33,151 bases of DNA from NCBI GenBank assembly GCA_903895845.1, contig CAITVK010000116.1, positions 1-33,151 on the forward strand, written 5' to 3'. Below, one piece after another: positions 11,001 to 17,237 of the stretch. The notes beneath the pieces were generated by a model that was given only the letters and a program-made list of their open reading frames with translations, had not been told where the DNA came from and made no database searches. Position 1 is the first letter of the stretch; every line of letters begins with the position of its first letter. Position numbers and translations under genes: made by a program. Source of the DNA: an uncultured Chitinophagaceae bacterium. Its GTDB lineage: Bacteria; Bacteroidota; Bacteroidia; Chitinophagales; Chitinophagaceae.

Positions 11001-12746
11001 ATCTTCATTACAGGGCCTACAGCTTATGCTGGTTCTTCCAATGCGGGTACAACTGATGCCAATGGTTTCGATAAGTCTGCTACCTCTGCGTACAACACAC
11101 AGGATTATACCTTTGTGAATGGCACCTGGAATCCATTTATTAATACCAGTGCAAACCTTGATGCCTTTACAGGTTACAGGTTATTGGTTCGTGGCGACAG
11201 GACTGCGAATATCTACACTAGCCCTGTTACCAATACACAATCTGGTTTGGCGATGTTCAATGCCACAACCTTGAGTGCGACTGGTCAGTTGGTTACAGGT
11301 ACAGTTACTTACAATACTATTGCAAATGGTGGTGTGACGAATACCGCCACAGGTGGTAATTCCGCAGTTGGCTTAAATGCAACTACCAACGGCTTCAGTC
11401 TGGTTGCCAATCCTTATGCTGCTCCGGTACAATGGGGTACAGGAACAGGAAGCAACAGCAGTACTGCAACCGTATATGGTGCGTCAGGTGGTATCAATGG
11501 TAGCTACTGGTATCTGGATCCAACCTCCGGTGCGACAGGTAAATACATTGCCTTCAATGCTTTGACAGGTGCTGCGACTGTTTCTGGCTTGGGTACTTAT
11601 TCGAATACAGGTACTGTACCAGTAGGTACAGGTTATATACAACCTGGTCAGGCGGTATTCGTACAAACAACAGGTGCTACTCCAACGGTAGTTTTCCAAG
11701 AAACCGCTAAGGCTACAGGTGCTACCAAGGCGTCTGTATTCGGTACAGCAGCCTTGAGTAAGATCTATATCAGCTTGTTGAAACAAACTACAACCGGATA
11801 CAGCAATGTTGATGGTGCTGCGGTAGCCTTCAGGTCAGACTTTTGCAACAAAGTGTATGGACCTCAAGATGCCATCAAGTTCAGCGGAGCAAATGATAAT
11901 ATTTATATCAGCGATAAAGGCAAGAATTTAAGTATTGATGGAAGATTGCCTGCGACTGCAAGTGACGCCATTGCGCTGAAGATTTCTAATCCTACTGCAA
12001 CAGCCTATCGCTTGAGTATTGATGCTTCTGCCTATGCCAATAACGGGTTCGAACCATTGTTGTATGATGCTTTCAAGAATACCGCCAAGGCATTGGGCAC
12101 AGGAACTACCACAGTAGATTTCACTGTTGATACAGCGAAGGCTGCATCATTCAGCAACCGATTCACTATCCTGTTTGCACCAAGTGCATTGCCGGTAAAT
12201 AGTATCGTTGCCAATGCAAGCCTGAGCAATAAGACAGCAACTATCACCTGGAACACAGTAGGTGAAAAGAATGTAGCTTCCTATGAAGTAGAGAAATCTA
12301 CCGATGCCAAGAACTTCACAGCAATCGGTCAGGTTACAGCTAAAAATACGGCAACTGCCAGTTACACTGCGACTGATAACAGCGTAACTGCAACTACATA
12401 CTACCGCATCAAGGCAATAAGTACAGCAGGCAACATTTCTTACAGCAACGTTGCTAAAGTGACTTATGACTTAAGACTTACGACTTATGCCTTGTATCCT
12501 AACCCACTAACAGGCAAGACCCTTAATGTGTCTTTGGATAATGTGGTAGCGGGTAAATACACAGTGAGCATCTACAATGCGTTGGGACAAAGGGTGATTA
12601 CACAAACAATCAGTCATACGGGTGGAAGTGCCACACACGCCATCAGCATCAATAGTGCATTGGCTGCGGGAGTCTACAATGTGAGCATCAGCGAAGCAAA
12701 CAGCAAGCAAGTGGTTCATCAAAGTAGCTTGATAGTTGAAAATTAG
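2052..12746 (+). CDS. Giant secreted T9SS repeat protein (adhesin-like)
   Basis: A 3564-residue Thr/Ser/Asn/Gly-rich exported protein. Signal peptide about 1-22. Residues from about 30 to 2950 are beta-helix-like repeats of the T-x-n-x-G-T-L-T-I type. Three WTG-n-WNDAANW-type module starts lie at W1024, W1809 and W2777. The first two are about 785 residues apart and begin closely similar sequence, marking a tandem super-repeat. Four copies of a 65-80 residue insert (core like IPAGTTV-x-ITLSN) sit near 517-593, 737-803, 1214-1293 and 1521-1587. Residues about 2405-2570 hold two aromatic modules like carbohydrate-binding or phage-tail modules. An Fn3-like domain spans about 3391-3473, and a type A T9SS sorting domain (YPNPLTGK onward) about 3482-3564. 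Likely exported by T9SS and surface-attached or released; ligand unknown. The frame is uninterrupted, and opposite-strand frames are codon-bias shadows. Start chosen for the clean signal peptide. Confidence 0.93.
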   Translation: MKSKFLLTLLAGILSFTAAMAANTNYYYNGTGDITNVASWNTNTSGSGGASPTDFVTAAQTFNIRNASSVTLLAGWTVSGTGSLIQLGDGTNACTFTIPSNFAVTGTINVSANATLSIANATIPTLGTLSTGSTVTFSGAVAQTVPSKTYSNLTISNSGYVASAVGSVTVNGILTINSNATLNMVTYQLLGSTLTTAGSASGILETQFPTSSGAIPATTTNWAFTVEFNNTAASTTQTLPNIAGGNTFAGLIIANTGGLVNLYGPITVNGILTISSGCTLGGGTYTIGGSYTTSGTGTLNVGSTSATPIANATYTFDVNYTSASAQTIVAANYNNLISSAAGGRTLASSGTIGIAGTFTKGTNTYTATGSTIAFNGTAAQTIPNFSYVGLAVTNTTATVSAGAAFSVSGLLNIASGATLDMGTYQLTGAYTTSGTGTLKTSCTTSPAITSGRVNSFAVNYAASTGGQFFGGTYNGGLTFSNTSGVNTAVANTLVTGTLAITNSGSTVNMVTYTLQGAITQATTATGTDLSTSSYTVNFSSAVNASIVVGMSVSGPNIPLGTTVAGINTNSITISNYPIANVSNTALTLTFGFSTSGSGLLLTQYASSTAIPPSSYSFTVEYNSSSSSQTFPNGISGFNNLIIANTGYFTALYGNITIGGTLTITDGSILNAGTYAIGGSFTTSNNSGSGTGKLITACTSSATPLAAGTVYNFEVDYGSGGNQTIVSGNYTTLNTSGYTTSTASLGTTNPIVIAFAAGPIVVGETVTGPNIPANTTVTAVSGTTITLSNAPTAGTGVAIGSITFGSMGTRTLASGTVSVSTSFVPGTTSSYSVNSGNIISLGYAGTLPLLGSNSANYAGLTIAAGTTTASSALTVGGNFTISSGATFVAPGSGTAFNVAGNWSNSGTFTNNGGTVTFTGTSQTITGSNTFNSFTKSVATAATLTFPAGATQTFAGTLTLNGAAGQLLTIASSTGSSAANLNLTGSAVVSYVTVSYSNNSGTTILATNGTDGGNNTGWTFTAGPVWTGANSANWNDAANWIPASVPLATDAVTITKTGTNNLSIETSPTVASISISAGNTVTLLNGQTLTLNGSMSNAGTFTGNATSTCVFAASGGVSGIGTTNFNNLTINSGQTLTGGNFGISGSFTNNGTYTASGGTITFNGTGTQTVPGLTYGSLSITNTVGPVTAGGNIYVANNININSNATLDMSSYQLTGYTFTQNTLGAGSITNGSTTITLSAANANISVGQQVVGFSIPAGATVAAYTPGATSFTLSSSATGTSTAANTLVFGFTTSGTGTLKTQNTTAPAIQSSRAWSFAVVYNNASGGQTVSSSSFMNGFTIMNGANTATGSIYVNGTFDIHNVGSSLSMGTNTVTAGTSMTTTGSGTLSTGVLNSSGALSAGQTWNFNVTYNGNGTQTLPQGTNTFNNLTITNNSTSTLYGGSTYAINGTLTITGGSTLITSNCSITGNFLTSGTGKLLVNNNTTSTPMTAGLSYSFEVDYNGAVAETIVAGNYSTLNGTSVSTTTTASTGTTNPIVVASATGLAVGQVVTGTYIAANTTVTAISSTSITLSNAPTAASGTTIGTVTFTGGGSRTLGAGTVAVSTSFVPGTTSSYTVNSGNILSIGYTTTLPATLGTNNVNYAGLTVTAGTVTAPANLTLLGSFSISGGTFTAPSGNFTVGGDWNNTGGTFNANSGTVILNGVSQTITGSTNFNNLTKSVASADVITLPSGQTQTFAGTLTLNGAANNLLTIVSSSTTTQANINPQGSYSISYIAVSGNNNLSASPLVPTNATNNGNNTNWTLPAASYVWTGTNSTNWNDAANWNLGGVPTATDGVTITKTGSYDLSIEVSPTVASITISSSNNVTLQSGKTLTVNGSFINSGTFTSTPTSTIEFGGATTISGNGTTTYNNIIIDNGATLAGGSFSVTGNWTNSGSFIATTGTVNVNGSSAQTIPAATFYNLAVNNAAGVTQSGNVTVNNTLTLTTGTLNVNGDSLTIATVPTVTSGAINASATNSVVAFNNPSLITLPAALFASNAVYNFTILNAGEVLLGGATTISNTINLYGAGVFSLGGKTLTFNGNNLIRTSGTMLATGAGSELYLTSGTTLIPLNTISTIYKLTLNGGSVALTNSLTITNTLNLTSGTLYLNGLKLTLANTTINPGSGFINTTTDMYGNYITGTYCQVIVTNTSALSIPNVFTNGVIRYLTINNTSTVSFSGAVSIANNGFLNLTTGTLSGTNLTLGTGATIIRTGGTMSSAPSYTSNVNVEYLDLATGSITTGYELPSGSTALKNLIVDVNNARPLIINSTATVNGNLFLWVGGITNSGNLTLANGATITRSGGAFDVTPNFAGSVNITYIQGYGTTGTELPTSTSTVNNLTVSAGYITTGTSAVTLTSGGSGYTTVPNATVGNIWSSGTAYSVGQQVINNGNLYTCIVAGTSSTASYGPLDFSTTITDGTATWQFAGFPASVTPTVSLGAVTGLNVGSKGNNYTSTQAIQLGTQWSASRTNYPISYTAGSYVYYGSNLYNVTTAGYSGSTAPTVTSGTFTATGSFGGTPAVFTYVGTPAAATAALTAESIYLDNSVTVNGTLNLTVGDLVLQGFNVVANSVNGNSSNYIVTNSTGTLTIKGVGNSATLFPIGTSTSYAPLTITNTTGTSNVTTGVQSTFSNQPGDPTQVVKLQWNVLGSTATTATIKYQFNASDLPSGNTFLTNATCEVGNYQSGFTVKACTNSGSNGSGTPFGTDPYTVSATGFTIPSSGTNYYLVGNTGNIIVPATTWTGALSTDWTLAGNWDNGSPASSSVVTIAATSKSPVISTAQSVKSLTLASGAILTNNSSLSIATSLSFGSATGTINGSGTTILSGTAAQTVSGNGIVGNFTLNNSNGATVTAGAGNSLGITGVLNLQNGTLTTNGNVTLKSTSLANTGTLASIDGVTNKGSISGNVTVERYIPKGFRAYRDIAPEVYGAGTIFKNWQLNGATTPGYGIFITGPTAYAGSSNAGTTDANGFDKSATSAYNTQDYTFVNGTWNPFINTSANLDAFTGYRLLVRGDRTANIYTSPVTNTQSGLAMFNATTLSATGQLVTGTVTYNTIANGGVTNTATGGNSAVGLNATTNGFSLVANPYAAPVQWGTGTGSNSSTATVYGASGGINGSYWYLDPTSGATGKYIAFNALTGAATVSGLGTYSNTGTVPVGTGYIQPGQAVFVQTTGATPTVVFQETAKATGATKASVFGTAALSKIYISLLKQTTTGYSNVDGAAVAFRSDFCNKVYGPQDAIKFSGANDNIYISDKGKNLSIDGRLPATASDAIALKISNPTATAYRLSIDASAYANNGFEPLLYDAFKNTAKALGTGTTTVDFTVDTAKAASFSNRFTILFAPSALPVNSIVANASLSNKTATITWNTVGEKNVASYEVEKSTDAKNFTAIGQVTAKNTATASYTATDNSVTATTYYRIKAISTAGNISYSNVAKVTYDLRLTTYALYPNPLTGKTLNVSLDNVVAGKYTVSIYNALGQRVITQTISHTGGSATHAISINSALAAGVYNVSISEANSKQVVHQSSLIVEN

Positions 12747-12850
12747 TAATTGACAATTGAAATGATTATCGGTGTTGATGGATATATGATAACGGTATCC
12801 TTGGTTTTTAGATGAATTTTAGAAGTTATTTGAGTGATTGGAAGGACGAG

Positions 12851-13340
12851 GAAAAAGATTTGCGGCAACACGAGTTCTTGTGTCAGGGCGAATTCGAAGA
12901 TTTGCTGTGTCACTAGTTCTCGTGCCAGGGCAAATTCGAAGATTTTCTGTAACACGAGTTCTCGTGCTAGGGCAAATTCGAAGACTTGCTGTGTCACGAG
13001 TTCTTGTGCTAGGGCAAATTCGAAGATTTGCTGTAACACGAGTTCTTGTGTCAGGGCAAATTCGAAGATTTGCTGTGTCACGAGTTCTAGTGTCAGGGCA
13101 AATACAAAAATTTGCTGTGTCGGTCATCTAACTGACTACATGAATTTGAAGATTCGCTGTATCGGTCATCTAACCGACTACATAAATTTAAAGATTCATA
13201 CTGTCGGTCATCTAACCGACAGTATGAATTCGAAGATTCGCTGTATCGGTCATCTAACTGACTACATTAATTCGAAGATTTGCTGTGTCAGTCTTCTAAC
13301 TGACTACATGAATTCGAAGATTTACTGTGTCGGGCGCATC
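12851..13340. repeat. 42-bp phase-locked tandem array of two hairpin types
   Basis: Eleven units start exactly every 42 bp at 12869, 12911, 12953, 12995, 13037, 13079, 13121, 13163, 13205, 13247 and 13289, with degenerate edges before and after. All units share a half resembling aattcgaagatttgctgt. The other half is of two kinds. Units 1-6 carry CACGAGTTCTCGTG-like hairpins followed by a yAGGGcaa segment. Units 7-11 carry TCGGT-CATCTA-ACCGA-like hairpins followed by a ctacat segment. The array begins about 105 bp after the stop of the giant gene and lies before the small secreted protein. Because 42 is divisible by 3, several frames stay open across it; these are not credible genes. Confidence 0.92.
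13194..13229 (+). repeat. Longest hairpin of the 42-bp array
   Basis: Positions 13194-13208 and 13215-13229 are perfect 15-bp complementary arms around the loop CATCTA. It is the most stable-looking unit and the only type B unit in which the flanking segment also pairs without a bulge. Confidence 0.8.
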
Positions 13341-13496
13341 GGTATTGGTACAAATACATTTCGGGGTTGGGCAATGGGGCTTTCAATCAATAAAAAATAG
13401 ATTCATCCATCAATAAAGAATAAAGAAAGGAATTGCTTTTGGATGAATAACAGTGGTGAGTCAATCAATCAATAAACACTTTTAATACAAAATAGT

Positions 13497-13745
13497 ATGC
13501 AACAAACAGTTAAGGCACTCCGCACGTTTGGTTTTATCCTTCTGGTAAGTATTTGTGTAACAACCATCTCCAAGGCGCAGTCTCCGGCAGATGATCCGGG
13601 CATTGGTGGTCCAGGTAGTCCCAGTGAAGGCGTTGGTGGCGATGGCGGGCCTGTGGTTCCCTTTGATGGTGGCATGAGTCTGATGCTAGCTGCGAGTGGT
13701 ATTGGCTATGCGGCAAAGAGGATGAAAGGCACATATAGTAAATAA
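13497..13745 (+). CDS. Small secreted protein with PID-CTERM-like tail
   Basis: An 82-residue protein. The N-terminus is a signal peptide (hydrophobic stretch about 11-24, likely cleavage after SKA near residue 27). The middle (about 28-52) is rich in Gly and Pro with acidic residues. The tail is a conserved-looking VPFDGGMSLMLAASGIGYAA segment followed by basic residues (KRMK). This order of Pro/Asp-Gly-Gly, short hydrophobic helix and basic end is like the PID-CTERM putative sorting signal of Bacteroidota. Assignment to that family is from memory of the pattern and is not certain. It lies between the giant T9SS protein and the polysaccharide cluster, with its own 160-bp upstream gap. Function unknown, probably envelope-associated. 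Confidence 0.75.
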   Translation: MQQTVKALRTFGFILLVSICVTTISKAQSPADDPGIGGPGSPSEGVGGDGGPVVPFDGGMSLMLAASGIGYAAKRMKGTYSK

Positions 13746-14171
13746 ATGGTTCATTAATTTAGTGGGGCAGCTGTAATTGCTAATTGTTTTCTATATATAC
13801 TTAATAGATCGGGGGGTATGATTATTTCGTTTCATAACCTAGATTTATTTGTTTGAAAGTAGAGAAAAGCAACACATCCGATTTTGATGAGGTAATCATT
13901 TTGATGTGAAACAATTGTTATTGAGGATGCTTCCACTTTAATGTTTGAAATTTTCCAGACCTATTTTAAACCTTCGCTCGCATTTAATTCTTTGCTTACC
14001 AACCAACTAAAAATGAGTTCTTCAAAAAAGTGTCTGTTGGGTGATTATTTCTTTTTATTTATGATAATCAGACCTATTTATTGATTCCTTTTTTAGTTAG
14101 TAAATTGGCATTTAATCTTTTTAAATTCATATAGTCAAACAACAAATTCATTTCATTAATACTCCTCAATT
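13746..14171. other. 426-bp leader region of polysaccharide cluster
   Basis: Non-coding AT-rich sequence before the first enzyme gene. It probably holds the promoter of the five-gene cluster, but no exact TAnnTTTG element, operator or riboswitch could be identified. Confidence 0.4.
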
Positions 14172-15713
14172 ATGCATCAAGTAACAAGAATAAAAAGTCT
14201 GATTATTGCTGTCTTTTTCATTCCATTATCGTTTTCAACTGTTGTTAATGCCCAAGATGGTGCTGCTCTAAAACCAAATAGTTTATTTTCTGATAACATG
14301 GTGTTGCAGCAAGGCGTTGATGTTCCTGTTTGGGGAACTGCGGATGAAGGCGAAAAAGTAACGGTTGAATTTGAAGGTCAAAAGGTTTCTACCATTGCCA
14401 AGGATGGTCATTGGATGGTTAAACTGGCTCCGCTTAAGGTGAGTAGGAAGCCATTGTCCATGACTATTACTGGTAAGAATACGCTTACAATCAAAAATGT
14501 TTTAGTGGGGGAAGTGTGGGTTTGTAGTGGTCAGAGTAATATGGAAATGTTACTTTCCAATGCTTGGCCCAAGCCGATAGTTAACTGGAAAGAAGAAGCT
14601 GCAAATGCTAATTATCCAGAAATTCGCCAATACCATGTTGCTCGCAAAGCAGCAGATACATTGGTTTCGGATGCAAATTCTTCATGGGTCGTCTGCGATA
14701 CGGCAACTGTTAAAGAGTACACTGCCGTTGGTTACTTTTTTGCACGTGATTTATATAAGTCATTGAAAGTGCCTATTGGATTACTGTTCTCTGCCTGGGG
14801 TGGTACGCCAGCGCAAAACTGGACTACCAGAGCTACCTTGGAATCGAATCCGGAGTTGAAGCATAGTGTAGAAAATTACTACAAGGCGGTGAAGAATTTT
14901 CCTACTGATCTGGCAGATTTCAAGAAGAATCAGGCGTCTATTATGGCTAAATGGGCTGCCGATACCCTTGCTGCATCCCTCGCAAAGCAGCCTTTGCCTA
15001 AAAAGCCAGAGGCACCCAGAAATCCTGCAGGAGGGGCAGGTGGCTTGTACAATGCAATGATCAATCCATTGATTCCTTATGCAATCAAAGGTGTAATCTG
15101 GTATCAGGGAGAAGCAAATAGCAGCACTGCCAAAATGTACCGTACCCTTTTTCCTTTGATGATTAACGATTGGAGAAAGAACTGGAAACAGGGTGAATTC
15201 CCATTCTTGTATGTACAGATTGCGCCTAACCGTGCGATGCTTCCCGAGATAAGGGAAGCCCAACTACTTACCCTAGACAAGGTAAACAATGTTGCGATGG
15301 CCGTAACGACAGACTGCGGGGATTCAATTGCAATACATCCTACCCTGAAACAGCCCGTAGGAAACAGGCTTCAGTTGGCGGCACGCGCATTGGCCTATCA
15401 TGAAAAGATAGAATATATGGGGCCTATCTACAAGGGGTTTGAAATAAAGGACAATACAATAGAAATTTCGTTTACCCATATTGGCAAAGGGTTAATGGCG
15501 AAAGATGGTGATTTGATTGGCTTTACCATTGCGGGAGAGGACAAGAAATTTGTGACTGCCAAAGCTGTCATCAAAGGGGATAAGGTGATTGTATCTGGCA
15601 GCGAAGTGGCAAAACCCGTTGCTGTAAGGTTTGGTTGGGAACATGTTCCAATCACTAATCTTTATAATGTAGAAGGTTTGCCTGCATCGCCATTCAGGAC
15701 GGATGTTGAGTAA
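14172..15713 (+). CDS. Sialate O-acetylesterase-type SGNH esterase
   Basis: A 513-residue exported carbohydrate esterase of the SASA/SGNH type, expected to remove O-acetyl groups from glycans. Signal peptide about 1-27 (cleavage near VNA-QD). The N-terminal beta domain has the family hallmark SLFSDNMVLQQ...VPVWGTA. The nucleophile block is CSGQSNME with Ser122. The block IKGVIWYQGEAN follows at about residue 300. The catalytic His block reads IAIHPTLKQPVGNRL, with His389. Many relatives have Asp two residues before this His (DIHP); here that position is Ala. The length is usual for the family. It is the first gene of the cluster, 57 bp before the DUF2264 gene, which suggests deacetylation of the same polysaccharide. 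The exact acetylated sugar cannot be read from sequence. Confidence 0.9.
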   Translation: MHQVTRIKSLIIAVFFIPLSFSTVVNAQDGAALKPNSLFSDNMVLQQGVDVPVWGTADEGEKVTVEFEGQKVSTIAKDGHWMVKLAPLKVSRKPLSMTITGKNTLTIKNVLVGEVWVCSGQSNMEMLLSNAWPKPIVNWKEEAANANYPEIRQYHVARKAADTLVSDANSSWVVCDTATVKEYTAVGYFFARDLYKSLKVPIGLLFSAWGGTPAQNWTTRATLESNPELKHSVENYYKAVKNFPTDLADFKKNQASIMAKWAADTLAASLAKQPLPKKPEAPRNPAGGAGGLYNAMINPLIPYAIKGVIWYQGEANSSTAKMYRTLFPLMINDWRKNWKQGEFPFLYVQIAPNRAMLPEIREAQLLTLDKVNNVAMAVTTDCGDSIAIHPTLKQPVGNRLQLAARALAYHEKIEYMGPIYKGFEIKDNTIEISFTHIGKGLMAKDGDLIGFTIAGEDKKFVTAKAVIKGDKVIVSGSEVAKPVAVRFGWEHVPITNLYNVEGLPASPFRTDVE

Positions 15714-15770
15714 TATGCTTTTTAAAAAGGTATTAACATTTTTAAGATTAAATTATTTTGTATCATCATC

Positions 15771-17039
15771 ATGTGTAGAATAACAAGAAGAATTGTCGCG
15801 TTTGGCTTGGCCGTAGTCATTGGAATTAGTTTTAACGGTCGTGCAACTGCCCAAAGCACAGGGCAGAAAACAACAGCGGATGTTGCCCTGAGTGGCAAAA
15901 TGGATCGTGCGTTTTGGATTGACCAATTGGATAAGCTGGCAAGACCAGTGTTGACAAATATGGCACAGGATAACCTAAAGAAAAACATGCCTGTGCTGGT
16001 TTCTAAGCGTTCAGATAATCCTGAAATGCGCAAGAAAGTGGCTTATCTAGAAGTATTGGGCAGGACAATGAGCGGTATTGCACCGTGGCTGAATCTGGAA
16101 GGTGGCGATGCACACGAAGTGGCGCTGCGCAATGAATTCCGTCAGCTTGCGCTAAAATCAATTGCCAATGCAGTCAATCCTAGTGCAGATGATTATGTTG
16201 AGTGGTACAAAGGTAGCCAACCCCTTGTGGATGCGTCCTATCTGGCATTAACGTTTCTTAGGTGTCCTTGGCTGTGGGAACACCTGAGTGAAACCACACG
16301 TGGGCAAGTAGTTGATGGGTTTAAATTGACGCGAAAGGTGACGCCTGTGTACAATAACTGGCTTCTGTTTTCGGGAATGATTGAAGCTTTCTTTTGCAAG
16401 TTTGGTTACGAGTGGGATGGTATGCGTGTTGATTATGCTTTTCGTCAGACGGAGCTTTGGTATGTGGGTGATGGTTATTATTCGGATGGCCCTCAGTTTC
16501 ATCTGGACAATTATAATAGCTATGTTATTCATCCTTACCTCGCCAAGATGTCTGAAGTGTTTGCAGACAAAGTGCCTGTCCTAAAAGATTTGACGGATAA
16601 GATAAAGGCGCGGAATGAACGGTATGCCATTATTCAGGAAAGGTTGATTAATAGTGATGGTTCATATCCCGCCACAGGAAGATCTATAGTTTATAGAGGT
16701 GCTGCGTTTCAGCACTTAGCAGATATGGCGTTAAGAAAGCAATTGCCGGAGCAATTGAAGCCTGCGCAGATAAGGTGTGCCTTGACTGCCGTAATAAAAA
16801 AGACGATGCTGGCACCGGGTACTTACACCAAAGATGGCTGGTTGAATATTGGCATCTGTGGCTCGCAACCCGATCTTGCGGATGTGTATAATAATACTGG
16901 AAGCTTGTACATCTGTTCAAACATCTTCCTTCCGCTAGGGTTGCGCGATACGGATGAGTTTTGGTCTGGCGCTCCTGTTGATTGGACGGAGAAAAGAATC
17001 TGGAACGGGGAAGATGTACGGGGAGATCACGCTTTGTAG
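15771..17039 (+). CDS. DUF2264 family enzyme (GH154-type, likely glucuronidase)
   Basis: A 422-residue exported protein. Signal peptide about 1-28 (cleavage near ATA-QS). The rest is a DUF2264 (PF10022) alpha/alpha-barrel-type domain, recognised from the order YLEVLGRTMSGIAPWL, QPLVDASYLALTFLR, TPVYNNWLLFSGMIEAF, WYVGDGYYSDGPQFHLDNYNS and VIHPYL. I recall that members of this family define GH154, with beta-glucuronidase activity on plant glycans; I cannot confirm that from sequence alone. It is a short version without the extra C-terminal domain some homologues carry. It sits between an O-acetylesterase and a GH2 enzyme in the same orientation, which supports a role in trimming uronic acids. 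An unsaturated-uronyl hydrolase role is also possible, since no GH88 or GH105 gene is nearby. Confidence 0.88.
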   Translation: MCRITRRIVAFGLAVVIGISFNGRATAQSTGQKTTADVALSGKMDRAFWIDQLDKLARPVLTNMAQDNLKKNMPVLVSKRSDNPEMRKKVAYLEVLGRTMSGIAPWLNLEGGDAHEVALRNEFRQLALKSIANAVNPSADDYVEWYKGSQPLVDASYLALTFLRCPWLWEHLSETTRGQVVDGFKLTRKVTPVYNNWLLFSGMIEAFFCKFGYEWDGMRVDYAFRQTELWYVGDGYYSDGPQFHLDNYNSYVIHPYLAKMSEVFADKVPVLKDLTDKIKARNERYAIIQERLINSDGSYPATGRSIVYRGAAFQHLADMALRKQLPEQLKPAQIRCALTAVIKKTMLAPGTYTKDGWLNIGICGSQPDLADVYNNTGSLYICSNIFLPLGLRDTDEFWSGAPVDWTEKRIWNGEDVRGDHAL

Positions 17040-17237
17040 AAATAAGAGAAGAGTAGGGTTGCTACGTGCAAGGAAAAGGATTGAGTGGCACGGTTGCTTG
17101 TGGGTATGTTGTTTGTGAATGGTTTGATAGATTTTGATTCTAAGGCATTACCGACACGAGTTGAAGAAGTAGAAATTGTATCATATAGTAACCAGATTGG
17201 TAATAGTGATAAAATAAACGATTGATAAATTGATTTA

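Noticed and set aside
2132-12722. Many antisense and alternate-frame open frames inside the giant gene
   Set aside because: They are shadows of repetitive Thr/Ser/Gly/Asn codons in a continuous 3564-codon gene and lack features of real proteins.
12851-13340. CRISPR array
   Set aside because: There are no unique spacers; the whole 42-bp unit repeats, and no cas genes are nearby.
12743-13400. Several overlapping open frames on both strands across the 42-bp array, including a 188-residue plus-strand frame with 14-residue repeats
   Set aside because: The 42-bp period is a multiple of three, so any frame without a stop in one unit stays open through all. The predicted peptides are Cys/Ser/Arg-rich without a signal or known fold, and the sequence variation follows hairpin pairing rather than codons.
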